Part shown: positions 44,448 to 52,961 of the stretch, in pieces | Numbering within the stretch: the first letter of the stretch is position 1 | How the letters are laid out: each line of letters opens with the position of its first letter | NCBI GenBank assembly: GCA_934394435.1 | Contig: CAKRRN010000001.1 | Span: 1-64,000, forward strand | DNA from: an uncultured Bacteroidaceae bacterium | GTDB taxonomy: Bacteria > Bacteroidota > Bacteroidia > Bacteroidales > Bacteroidaceae | Length of the DNA: 64,000 nucleotides | Direction of reading: 5' to 3' | Position numbers and translations under genes: made by a program | The notes under the pieces: model-generated | Database searches by the model: none | Seen by the model: only the letters and a program-made list of their open reading frames with translations | Told to the model about the DNA's origin: nothing

Positions 44448-45293
44448 TCAGTTGGACTGCAGGAGTTGTAGCAACTTGTCCAACTTCGGCGCCATGATAA
44501 TCTCCGTACGTCGGTTATGGGCTCGTCCCTCTGCGGTCTCGTTTGTGTCGATAGGCTTGAACTCGCCACGTCCGCAGGGCTGTATCTGCAGGGGATTGAC
44601 GTTGTAGGTCTCTGTGAGGATACGTACAACGCTGGTGGCACGAATGACACTCAAGTCCCAGTTGTCTTGGAACACAGCCGTATGGATGGGCACCTTGTCT
44701 GTGTGCCCTTCAATATACACGTCTATTTCTGTCTGTTTGTTTAGCACCTGCGCTAGTTTTCCCAGAGCCTCACGTCCCTGTTGGTTGACCACGGCCTTGC
44801 CTGACTCGAAGAGTAACTTGTCACTTAGTGATACATAGACTTTGCCGTCTTTTTCAGTCACGGTAAGGTCATCTGCGCTGAAGCCAAGCAGCGCGTCCTT
44901 CACGCTGGCCAGCAATTCCTTCACCTTGCGTTGCTGCTCATCAATCATCCCTTGCAGTTGTGCGATAGTCTGCTCGCGCTCCTGAAGCTCCTTGATCTTT
45001 TGTGCCAGCGAAGTGTTAAGCTTCTTGTTCTCGCTTTGGTTATTGGCAAGCATGGCTTGATAATTGCGAATACTTTTTTTGAGTAGTGCAGTATCGTTAA
45101 GCAGCATTCCGTACTTTTGGTCGAGTGTGGCATATTCTGTTCGACTATCATTGAGTAAACCTGCAAGACTGTCGCGCGAATAGTAAGCACGCCATCGTGC
45201 GTTCTCCGACTGCTCAAATTTCTTTCTGCCTACTACGCAACTCGACATCATCATGGTCGAGAGGGCTAGCATCATCCAAGTCAGTTTTTTCAT
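44448..45293 (-). CDS. OmpA-family lipoprotein with coiled coil
   Basis: A short signal ends in lipobox MMSSC (C19). A long periplasmic coiled coil follows (about residues 50-140, rich in K, Q and E), then a C-terminal OmpA peptidoglycan-binding domain (about 150-275). The OmpA motif is IEGHTDKVPIHT, then NWDLSVIRATSVVRIL and NRRTEI. The Asp and Arg that bind diaminopimelate appear present. It probably tethers the outer membrane to peptidoglycan. Confidence 0.9.
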   Translation of the reverse strand: MKKLTWMMLALSTMMMSSCVVGRKKFEQSENARWRAYYSRDSLAGLLNDSRTEYATLDQKYGMLLNDTALLKKSIRNYQAMLANNQSENKKLNTSLAQKIKELQEREQTIAQLQGMIDEQQRKVKELLASVKDALLGFSADDLTVTEKDGKVYVSLSDKLLFESGKAVVNQQGREALGKLAQVLNKQTEIDVYIEGHTDKVPIHTAVFQDNWDLSVIRATSVVRILTETYNVNPLQIQPCGRGEFKPIDTNETAEGRAHNRRTEIIMAPKLDKLLQLLQSN

Positions 45294-45631
45294 CTTCTTG
45301 TCTTTTGTGGTTTATAATTTTGATAAATGGACAAAAACGTCTATCTGTTCACTTTTTGCTGAGGATTGAATACTTTTACGAGTCGTACGTGACACTTTAT
45401 TGTGTTTTGAAGTTTCTGAATGCTTCTTTTGGGCAACGCAAGTCTCTCTTTCTTATTAAACTTATTAAAGCAACTCCTTTTTTCTAGATTGCCTTAAAAA
45501 GTAAACACGTTTTATGTACTATAACTGCGTGGTATGTAGTATTATAGTACGAAAAACACCTCTTGAGAATCGCGTAAAATTGCATACCCGCCCGCTTGTG
45601 CGTATTTCTCAAAACGTCAGAGCCTCGGAAA
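45294..45631. other. Intergenic gap between deoC and the OmpA lipoprotein gene
   Basis: The 338 bp hold no gene that I can support. TTGAGAA (about 45563) and TTCTCAA (about 45606) flank an imperfect stem that could serve as a weak end for the deoC transcript. The promoter of the OmpA lipoprotein gene should also lie here, but no TAnnTTTG box stands out. Confidence 0.4.
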
Positions 45632-46522
45632 TCAGTAGTATTTTACCTCTTCTCCTATCACTTCGCTCAGTAACAGGTTTGCCAGTCGGCTTGTACCAAG
45701 ACGGAACCATTGGTTGGTGAGCCATTGCTTGCCCAGCACCTCCTTGACGATGGTGTAATAGACGAGCGCGTCGTGAACTGTATTGAGGCCACCAGCAGGT
45801 TTGAATCCAATCTGAATTCCTGTCTTGTCATAATACTCCTTGATGGCCTGACACATTACATAAGCAGCTTCAGGAGTAGCTGCAGGCTTCTCCTTACCCG
45901 TACTTGTCTTGATGTAGTCGGCTCCAGAATACATAGCCAGCAGGCTGGCTTTCTTGATAGAAGAGGAGGAGGGCAGTAGTCCAGTCTCTAAGATGACTTT
46001 TAGCTTGTGGTCACCACATACGGCTTTCAGTTCGCTTATCTCGTCACATACGGTTTCATAATCTTCACTCAGAAAAGCTCCCACGCTCATTACCATGTCT
46101 ATTTCTGTGGCTCCGTCTTTTAAGGCAAGAGCAGTTTCTGCAATCTTTACCTCAAGGAGAGCCTGTGAACTGGGGAATGACCCACTCACACATGCTATCT
46201 CTACACCCTCTACTTGCAGATTCTGACTAACCACTTCAGCAAAGCGCGGATACACGCAGATGGTTGCTACGTGAGGTAGGTCAGGGTAGTCGTTGTCAAA
46301 GTCATTTACGCGTTCGGTAAACTTGAGAACACTCTCGTTGCTGTCTGTTGTCTTCAGCGTGGTCAGCTCTATGCTTCCCATGAGAAACTTTTTAACTTCG
46401 GTAGTATCGTTCTCGGCTACTTTCTCGTCAATAATACGAGCAACTTCCTCCTTAATCTGTGTGTCATCAAGGTTGGTGTTATACTGCGAAAGTGCCTGTT
46501 CGTACTTGCTTGTCTCACTCAT
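45632..46522 (-). CDS. deoC: Deoxyribose-phosphate aldolase
   Basis: DeoC cleaves 2-deoxyribose 5-phosphate to glyceraldehyde 3-phosphate and acetaldehyde. The 296-residue TIM barrel has VATICVYPRF, ALKDGATEIDMVMSVGAF, KVILETGLL and the Schiff-base lysine region DYIKTSTGKEKPAATPEA, then IGFKPAGGLN. An N-terminal helical extension of about 50 residues makes it longer than the E. coli enzyme, as is usual in Bacteroidetes. It ends the mnmG-to-deoC run, 2 bp after mazG-like. Confidence 0.95.
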   Translation of the reverse strand: MSETSKYEQALSQYNTNLDDTQIKEEVARIIDEKVAENDTTEVKKFLMGSIELTTLKTTDSNESVLKFTERVNDFDNDYPDLPHVATICVYPRFAEVVSQNLQVEGVEIACVSGSFPSSQALLEVKIAETALALKDGATEIDMVMSVGAFLSEDYETVCDEISELKAVCGDHKLKVILETGLLPSSSSIKKASLLAMYSGADYIKTSTGKEKPAATPEAAYVMCQAIKEYYDKTGIQIGFKPAGGLNTVHDALVYYTIVKEVLGKQWLTNQWFRLGTSRLANLLLSEVIGEEVKYY

Positions 46523-46524
46523 AT

Positions 46525-46866
46525 TTATATTCTTAATTTAGGGTTATTCTTGTGTCGTGTTTTATCTCGAGATGTCTTTTTTTTGAAGCTTGCTTCCAGG
46601 GCCTCTGTGAGGTTTACACCAGTCTGGTTAGCTAAGCAAATGAGCACCCAAAGTATGTCGGCCATCTCTTCTGAAGGATCTGTATTCTCACCCTCTTTAA
46701 ACGACTGTTCGCCATACTTTCGTGCTATTATGCGAGCCAGTTCGCCTACTTCTTCTGTGAGTACAGCCATATTTGTTAGCTCGTTGAAATAACGCACACC
46801 GTACGTTTTGATCCACTCGTCTACGCGCTTTTGTGCTTCTTGAATCGTCAGGTCTTCAGTCTTCAT
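46525..46866 (-). CDS. MazG-like nucleotide pyrophosphohydrolase
   Basis: This 113-residue all-alpha pyrophosphohydrolase has metal-binding acidic motifs in VLTEEVGELARIIARKYG (EEVxE) and PSEEMADILWVLICLANQTG (ExxxD). It resembles the small MazG/RS21-C6 group that hydrolyses (d)NTPs to monophosphates. The C-terminus is basic (KKKTSRDKTRHKNNPKLR). It joins dtd with a one-base TAATG overlap and deoC with a 2-bp gap. Confidence 0.9.
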   Translation of the reverse strand: MKTEDLTIQEAQKRVDEWIKTYGVRYFNELTNMAVLTEEVGELARIIARKYGEQSFKEGENTDPSEEMADILWVLICLANQTGVNLTEALEASFKKKTSRDKTRHKNNPKLRI

Positions 46867-47318
46867 TATTCCTTATTCTTGGTGTCCATACAGATGGTAA
46901 CGGGACCGTCGTTGAGCAACTCAACCTTCATATCTGCACCGAATTCGCCTGTCTGTACACGTCCTGGAAGGTCTTCCTCAAGACGCTTTACGAAGGCCTC
47001 ATAGAGAGGAATGGCATGTTCGTGACGTGCTGCGCGAAACCAGCTGGGACGGTTCCCTTTGCGATAACTGGCCATCAGGGTAAACTGGCTTACAACAAGT
47101 ATCTCGCCTTGGATTTCCTGTATGTTACAGTTCATGATACCCTGTTTGTCATCAAAAATTCGTAGCGATATAATCTTGTGAGCCAGCCATTCCTTGTCTT
47201 CTTCGGTATCCGCTTCTTCTATACCTAAAAGAATCAAATATCCCTGTCCAATTATGCTTTTCTGTATTCCGTCTATGGTTACACTTGCATATCTAACTCT
47301 TTGTATTACAGCTCTCAT
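46866..47318 (-). CDS. dtd: D-aminoacyl-tRNA deacylase
   Basis: Dtd removes D-amino acids (and glycine from tRNA-Ala) from mischarged tRNA. The start MRAVIQRVRYASVTIDG at 47318 gives 150 aa, the family length. An in-frame ATG 36 bp earlier would add an untypical tail. Catalytic signatures are LVVSQFTLMASYRKGNRPSW and the cross-subunit GPVT motif in LLNDGPVTICMD. Confidence 0.95.
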   Translation of the reverse strand: MRAVIQRVRYASVTIDGIQKSIIGQGYLILLGIEEADTEEDKEWLAHKIISLRIFDDKQGIMNCNIQEIQGEILVVSQFTLMASYRKGNRPSWFRAARHEHAIPLYEAFVKRLEEDLPGRVQTGEFGADMKVELLNDGPVTICMDTKNKE

Positions 47319-47520
47319 TGTTTGGGTGTTTGTCTCTTGACGAATGATGGTCAATTCTGACCAACCAGTTTTATGTAATACAAAGTTACGGTTTTTATCT
47401 CTAAATGTCTCCTTTTTTAAGAGACTATTAACATCTTTTCTGTTTTCCTTTCTTTTGGATCTTGTCCTGCTTGTTTGTACCTTATTATGTTAAATTTTAG
47501 TCCGTAAAAATCTGCAATTA

Positions 47521-49374
47521 CTAATCCTCGTGATTGGAATTTTCTGAGTTTGATGTATTGGGATGGAAGTATTCGTATATGAGTTGTGCTTTCTTGTCTC
47601 CTACGACGTTTTGGAGCTCATCTTGCGTGGCTTCCTGCATACGTATTACACTGTGAAAATGTTTCAAAAGTAATTGTTTATTCTTTGGTCCAATTCCTTT
47701 TATGTTGTCTATCTCGCTGGCAATCTGTCTCTTGCTTCGCTTCTCTCTGTGAAAAGTTATTGCAAATCGATGAACTTCATCCTGTATGTGTGTGAGCAGG
47801 AGGAATAGGGGGGAGTTAGGCTTACAACCTATGGTTTGAGGAGGGAATCCGAAGAGCAGTTCGTGTGTGCGATGTTTGTTGTCCTTTGCCAAGCCACCTA
47901 TTGCGATGTTTAGCTGTAATTCATCCTCTATGACTTGTCTTACAACCTCCATTTGTCCTCTTCCTCCGTCTGTGATGATAAGGTCTGGTAGGGGCGTTTC
48001 TTCCTTTATCATACGGCTGTAACGACGCCTTACGACCTCTTTCATGCTGGCATAGTCATCAGGACCCTCAACCGTCTTTATATTGTATTTTCTGTAATCT
48101 TTCTTACTGGGTTTGCCCATACGAAATACTACGCATGCCGCAACTGCGTCTTGCCCACTGATGTTTGAATTATCAAAGCACTCTATTTGCATAGGTGGTT
48201 TGGGTAGCTTCAGGAGGTCTTGAAGCTCTTTCAGTAGTCGCATATTCTTTTGTTCTGGGTTTAGTTTGTCGCTTTGTTTAATGCGGTCTTTCTTGTATTG
48301 TAACACATTGAGTTTGCTAAGTTCCAGAAGCTTCTTTTTATCTCCTTTTTGCGGTACTGTTACAATAATGTTTTCAAAGGGAAGTTCCACGGGGAACGGT
48401 ACAATAACCTCTTTACTCTCACTGCTATAACGTTGTCTCATTTCTACGATTCCTGCAACCAAAAGTTCCTCTTCTGGCTCATTGAGCTTTTTTGTATATT
48501 CAAAGGTGAAAGCTTGGTTGATACATCCGTTGGTGACATGTAGATAGTTGATGTAGGCAATTCGTTCGTGGTCTTCTATGTTGAACACGTCAACATTGTG
48601 TATGGTTTGGCTCACGACTTCGCTCTTGCTGCGATAGTTTTCCAAAAGCAGATATTTCCTTTTGATTTGCTCTGCTTCTTCGAAGCGCAATTCTGTAGCC
48701 AGAGATTGCATTTCGTCCATCAGTTGATGCTCCAGAACAGCTGTGTTACCCTTTAAAATTTCTTTTGCTTCGGCAATATCTTTCATGTATTCTTGGTGGC
48801 TCTGTAAGCCAACGCAAGGTCCTTTACAGTTCTTTATATGGTATTCCAGACATGTTCTGTGCTTCTTTTTTTCTATACTATCCTGTGTGATGCATTCATG
48901 GCAATGGCGTAGAGGATAGAGGTTTTTGATGAGATCGAGTAGGGCGTACATGGTGGGAACGTGGCTGTATGGGCCGAAGTATGTTCCGTATTTCGGATTG
49001 ATAATGCGCGTTTGAAAGATTCGTGGGAAATATTCGTTTGTTACAACAATACTTGGATACGTCTTCCCGTCTTTCAGCAGTATGTTGTAACGTGGATTCC
49101 ACTGTTTGATGAGATTGTTTTCAAGCAGCAGCGCATCTTCTTCTGTACTAACAACAATGTATTTGATGTCGCAAATCTTGCTTACGAGAATAGCTGTTTT
49201 TCGGTTTTGATGTTCCTTTGAAAAGTAGGAATAAACGCGTCTTTTTAGATTTTTTGCTTTCCCTACGTATATGATTGTTCCTTCTTTGTCCAGATATTGG
49301 TAACATCCTGGGCATTCAGGGAGGTTTAGTACAATTCCCTTTAGGTACTCTTGCAATTCTTTTTTGTCTTCCAT
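47521..49374 (-). CDS. uvrC: Excinuclease ABC subunit C
   Basis: UvrC makes both incisions in nucleotide excision repair. The 617-residue protein has the GIY-YIG domain (residues about 18-100, PGCYQYLDKEGTIIYVGKAKNLKRR split over the fold), a Cys-rich region, and a UVR/UvrB-binding helix pair (ELRFEEAEQIKRKY, about 230). The RNase-H-like C-terminal nuclease (IECFDNSNISGQDAVA, LIITDGGRGQMEV) and a final helix-hairpin-helix (IDNIKGIGPKNKQLLLKHF) complete it. It belongs to the mnmG-apt-uvrC-dtd cluster. Confidence 0.97.
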   Translation of the reverse strand: MEDKKELQEYLKGIVLNLPECPGCYQYLDKEGTIIYVGKAKNLKRRVYSYFSKEHQNRKTAILVSKICDIKYIVVSTEEDALLLENNLIKQWNPRYNILLKDGKTYPSIVVTNEYFPRIFQTRIINPKYGTYFGPYSHVPTMYALLDLIKNLYPLRHCHECITQDSIEKKKHRTCLEYHIKNCKGPCVGLQSHQEYMKDIAEAKEILKGNTAVLEHQLMDEMQSLATELRFEEAEQIKRKYLLLENYRSKSEVVSQTIHNVDVFNIEDHERIAYINYLHVTNGCINQAFTFEYTKKLNEPEEELLVAGIVEMRQRYSSESKEVIVPFPVELPFENIIVTVPQKGDKKKLLELSKLNVLQYKKDRIKQSDKLNPEQKNMRLLKELQDLLKLPKPPMQIECFDNSNISGQDAVAACVVFRMGKPSKKDYRKYNIKTVEGPDDYASMKEVVRRRYSRMIKEETPLPDLIITDGGRGQMEVVRQVIEDELQLNIAIGGLAKDNKHRTHELLFGFPPQTIGCKPNSPLFLLLTHIQDEVHRFAITFHREKRSKRQIASEIDNIKGIGPKNKQLLLKHFHSVIRMQEATQDELQNVVGDKKAQLIYEYFHPNTSNSENSNHED

Positions 49375-49445
49375 GCTTTTCTGTTGGCCTATATTAAAGG
49401 CACTCTCTATTCTTGATTTAGAGAGCGCCTAAATGCTTGGCTGTT

Positions 49446-49976
49446 TCAGATTTTAATCAGCGTTGTCATTTCTACGGAGTCGTCAAAAACGGCTCTCCCA
49501 TTAAGCCCTTCCCCTGTTAATTCAATGATGAAATTGATGAAAGTCTTTTTGGGGTGGAACTGTTGAACCAGATTGTATGCGGCTTTCATACTGCCTCCTG
49601 TTGCAAGAAGGTCATCGTGTAATAGTACTATGTCCTTCTCGGTTATGGCATCCTTGTGTATTTCTATGGTGTCTTTGCCATATTCCTTCATGTAGGTTTC
49701 CTTGAGTGTGTCTGCTGGCAGTTTGCCGGGTTTTCTACACATGACAAATCCTGCGTTTAATTTTACGGCAAGGGCTGCTCCGAGAACAAAGCCGCGGCTC
49801 TCAATTCCTACTACTTTGGTGATACCCTTGTCCTTGTATAGCTCATACAATTCGTTGACCATAATGCGCATGCATTTGGCATTTTTGAATAGGGTACTTA
49901 CGTCTTTGAACTGTATTCCCGGTATTGGAAAATCGGGTACATTTCTTAGGTTTTTGAGTAATGTTTCGTTATTCAT
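49446..49976 (-). CDS. apt: Adenine phosphoribosyltransferase
   Basis: Apt salvages adenine to AMP with PRPP. The 176-residue protein has FPIPGIQFKDVSTLFKN, the family's GIESRGFVLGAALA, and the PRPP-binding motif VLLHDDLLATGGSM (about residues 121-134). It lies 72 bp downstream of mnmG's stop-to-start region on the minus strand and precedes uvrC. Confidence 0.95.
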   Translation of the reverse strand: MNNETLLKNLRNVPDFPIPGIQFKDVSTLFKNAKCMRIMVNELYELYKDKGITKVVGIESRGFVLGAALAVKLNAGFVMCRKPGKLPADTLKETYMKEYGKDTIEIHKDAITEKDIVLLHDDLLATGGSMKAAYNLVQQFHPKKTFINFIIELTGEGLNGRAVFDDSVEMTTLIKI

Positions 49977-50024
49977 AATCAGAAACTTGTAGTTAAAGTG
50001 TTCTTGTTTTGTTTCACGTGGAAC

Positions 50025-51902
50025 TCATCTATTCATTAGTATCATCAGTACGCTGATGTCGCTAGGGCTTACACCGGGTATGCGGCTTGCTTGAGCGAGT
50101 GTCTCGGGGTCTATGCGTGTGAGCTTCTGACGTGCTTCTGTGGAAAGTGATTGCAGAGAGCTGTAATCGAATTTCCCACGGATTCGGATATTTTCTAGCC
50201 TTTGAATTTTGTCGGCGTTCTGACGCTCTCTCATGATGTAACCTGCATATTTGATTTTTATCTCCGATGCTTCTGCAATCTCTTCTTTGCGTTCGGAAAT
50301 GGAATCTAATCTTTCACGTAATGCAGGGACTATGGAAGATAAGTTGTCAATGGTAAGCATCGGGCGCGAAAGAAGGTCGGAAAGCTTACATCCACGCTGC
50401 AGGGGCTCGCATCCCAAGGCTTCTAATCCGCTGTTGATGTGTGAGGCTTTTATGGAATAATTGTGGCAAAAATCGATGAGTGAATCAATCTGCTCTTTTT
50501 TGGTAATCCAGTGATTGAATCGCTCGGTGGAGGCTAATCCTATGTGGTAACTCCGTTCTGTAAGTCTTGCGTCAGCATCATCTTGTCTCAGTAGGATTCG
50601 ATACTCGGCTCTACTGGTAAACATTCGGTATGGTTCGTCTACACCTTTTGTTACGAGGTCATCAATGAGAACGCCTATGTATGATTCATCACGTTTCATT
50701 ACGAATGGGTCGCTGTTTCCGCATTTAAGCGCAGCGTTTATACCTGCTACGAGACCCTGTCCTGCTGCTTCTTCATAGCCAGTGGTTCCGTTGACTTGCC
50801 CTGCCATGAATAACCCTTCTATTACTTTTGATTCAAGCGAGTGGCGCAGTTGTGTTGGGTCGAAATAATCGTATTCAATGGCATACCCAGGTCGGTAAAT
50901 TTCTAAATCCCGAAACGCAGGAATCATGCGTAATGCTTCTATCTGTGCATCTATGGGCAAACTGCTGCTGAATCCGTTTAGGTAATATTCATTTGTACTG
51001 TCTCCTTCTGGTTCGAGGAAAAGCATGTGCTCAGACTTGTCTGCAAAGGTGACAAGTTTGGTTTCGATGCTGGGACAGTATCGTGGACCGATACTCTGGA
51101 TTTGTCCGTTGAAGAGAGGTGAGTCGGGTAGGGCAGCTCGAAGTCGTTCGTGAACTTGAGGATTTGTGTAGGTAATCCAGCAGGGGTATTGCTTCATTGG
51201 GCGTTTGCCTCCCATGAATGAGAATTTGTGGAAGTCATTTTCGCCATCTTGCCGTTGCATCTCATCGAAATGCACACTTCTTCCATCTATCCTCACGGGA
51301 GTGCCTGTCTTCATACGCCCAAATACAATCCCGTGTTTCGTGATGCTCTCGGTAAGGTGTCGGCTTGGAGGCTCTGCGCAACGTCCTCCTGGCCATGTGG
51401 TCTTACCGATGTGCATGAGTCCGTTGAGGAAGGTTCCTGTAGTGATGATGACGCATCGTGCGTGGATCTCCATGCCCAAGTAAGTTTTTACACCTGTTAC
51501 ATGACCGTTGCTGACGAGTAACTCGCGTACTTGGTCTTGCCAGATGTTTAGATTGTCGGTATTCTCCAGTACATTTCTCCATGCCCAGATGTATTTGCCT
51601 CGGTCGCATTGTGCTCGTGGGCTCCACATGGCAGGTCCTTTGCTGCGATTTAGCATACGAAACTGTATGGCTGTTTCGTCAGCTACTTCTCCTGTGTGTC
51701 CTCCCAAGGCGTCTACTTCACGGATTATTTGTCCTTTGGCAATTCCACCCACAGCAGGATTGCAGCTCATCTGTGCAATCTTGTTCATGTCCATGGTGAT
51801 TAAACATGTTTTCGCTCCTATGCTTGCACTTGCACTTGCTGCTTCGCAGCCAGCATGGCCACCTCCCACTACCACTACATCATATTTCATTTCCATATTC
51901 AT
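50025..51902 (-). CDS. mnmG: tRNA uridine-5-carboxymethylaminomethyl modification enzyme MnmG
   Basis: MnmG, with MnmE, installs cmnm5 or nm5 at wobble U34. The FAD site VVVVGGGHAGCEAASASASIG follows the start. Also seen are GQVNGTTGYEEAAGQG, GPRYCPSIETK and the C-terminal EIKIKYAGYI and IPGVSPSDISVLMI. I chose the ATG at 51902 (MNMEMKYDV, 625 aa), which has a GAGG ribosome site 8 bp before. The open frame extends 22 codons further up without support. Confidence 0.96.
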   Translation of the reverse strand: MNMEMKYDVVVVGGGHAGCEAASASASIGAKTCLITMDMNKIAQMSCNPAVGGIAKGQIIREVDALGGHTGEVADETAIQFRMLNRSKGPAMWSPRAQCDRGKYIWAWRNVLENTDNLNIWQDQVRELLVSNGHVTGVKTYLGMEIHARCVIITTGTFLNGLMHIGKTTWPGGRCAEPPSRHLTESITKHGIVFGRMKTGTPVRIDGRSVHFDEMQRQDGENDFHKFSFMGGKRPMKQYPCWITYTNPQVHERLRAALPDSPLFNGQIQSIGPRYCPSIETKLVTFADKSEHMLFLEPEGDSTNEYYLNGFSSSLPIDAQIEALRMIPAFRDLEIYRPGYAIEYDYFDPTQLRHSLESKVIEGLFMAGQVNGTTGYEEAAGQGLVAGINAALKCGNSDPFVMKRDESYIGVLIDDLVTKGVDEPYRMFTSRAEYRILLRQDDADARLTERSYHIGLASTERFNHWITKKEQIDSLIDFCHNYSIKASHINSGLEALGCEPLQRGCKLSDLLSRPMLTIDNLSSIVPALRERLDSISERKEEIAEASEIKIKYAGYIMRERQNADKIQRLENIRIRGKFDYSSLQSLSTEARQKLTRIDPETLAQASRIPGVSPSDISVLMILMNR

Positions 51903-51981
51903 CCGAGCTTTCCTCTTTTTGTTTGTCGTGTTTGTTTGGGTCGCAAAAATAAGGTTTTCTCCCAACATTTACAGTCAAATC

Positions 51982-52012
51982 TTTGTCAAATCATAAATTT
52001 GGTATAATTTTG
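51982..52012 (+). promoter_or_regulatory. Promoter for the sdhCAB operon (TTTG-N19-TAATTTTG)
   Basis: The -33 box TTTG (51982-51985) and -7 box TAATTTTG (52005-52012) lie 19 bp apart, an ideal Bacteroidetes promoter. The sdhC start follows 77 bp later. Confidence 0.75.
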
Positions 52013-52088
52013 TTGCGTTATAGATACCCATTTATAAGTATGTTTGCGAGTGAAATATCATAATTCAATAATCAAATTCAGTTAATTT

Positions 52089-52919
52089 ATGTGGTTAATT
52101 AAATCATCCATCGGCAGGAAGGTCGTGATGTCTGTAACTGGCATTGCCCTTATCCTGTTTCTGACGTTCCATGCGTCGATGAATGTGGTGGCCCTTTTTA
52201 GTGCCAAGGGTTACAACATGATTTGTGAGTTCCTTGGTGCCAATTGGTATGCTGTTGTGGCAACTTTAGGTCTAGCGGCTTTGGTGGCCCTTCACTTCAT
52301 CTATGCCATCTGGCTCACTCTTCAAAACCGTAAGGCACGTGGTAACAATCGCTATGCTGTAACTCACAAGCCAGAAAAGGTTGAATGGGCAAGTCAGAAC
52401 ATGCTTGTTTTGGGTATTATTGTCATTTTGGGCATGGGCTTGCATCTGTATAACTTCTGGTACAATATGATGTGGGCTGAGCTTACTGGTGCAGAGGGTG
52501 GGATTGCGCCCACCGACGGTGCGGCTTTCATTGCGAAAACCTTCTCATGCCCCTGTTACACGGTGGTATATTTGGTTTGGCTCGCTGCTCTGTGGTTCCA
52601 TCTGAATCATGGTTTTTGGAGTGCGCTGCAGACCCTTGGCTGGAACGGTAAGATTTGGTTCTGTCGTTGGAGAGCTATTGGTTGTATTTATAGCACCATC
52701 GTTGTCTTGATGTTTGCTGCTGTGGCAGTGGCCTTCTCTTGTGGCTATCGTCCTGCCGACTGTCAGGAAGTGTGTGGTCAGGGTGCTTGCACCGAGATGG
52801 CTTGCCCCATGAAGGGCGGATGCCCTCAGGGCGATTGCCAGCAGAAGTGCCCGGGCAAGTGTGCCGGATGTCCCAGCCAGTGCGCTGACGAGCCAGTAGG
52901 TGACAGCTGTGCTCAGTAA
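52089..52919 (+). CDS. sdhC: Succinate dehydrogenase/fumarate reductase cytochrome b subunit with Cys-rich tail
   Basis: The di-haem-type membrane anchor has five helices, with haem-ligand-type histidines at about H28, H69, H119 and H171 (FLTFHASMNV, LHFIYAIW, GLHLYNFW, WFHLNHGFW). Core length (about 217 aa) is normal for a Bacteroidetes FrdC/SdhC. After the last helix comes an unusual tail (218-276) with 12 cysteines in 57 residues, at 218, 225, 229, 234, 239, 245, 250, 254, 258, 261, 265 and 274. If topology follows Wolinella FrdC, the tail is periplasmic. It may bind metal or form disulfides. sdhA starts 43 bp later. Confidence 0.93.
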   Translation: MWLIKSSIGRKVVMSVTGIALILFLTFHASMNVVALFSAKGYNMICEFLGANWYAVVATLGLAALVALHFIYAIWLTLQNRKARGNNRYAVTHKPEKVEWASQNMLVLGIIVILGMGLHLYNFWYNMMWAELTGAEGGIAPTDGAAFIAKTFSCPCYTVVYLVWLAALWFHLNHGFWSALQTLGWNGKIWFCRWRAIGCIYSTIVVLMFAAVAVAFSCGYRPADCQEVCGQGACTEMACPMKGGCPQGDCQQKCPGKCAGCPSQCADEPVGDSCAQ

Positions 52920-52961
52920 TGTGGAACTATGAACAATCCTAACAAACAAACAGAAAGAGTT

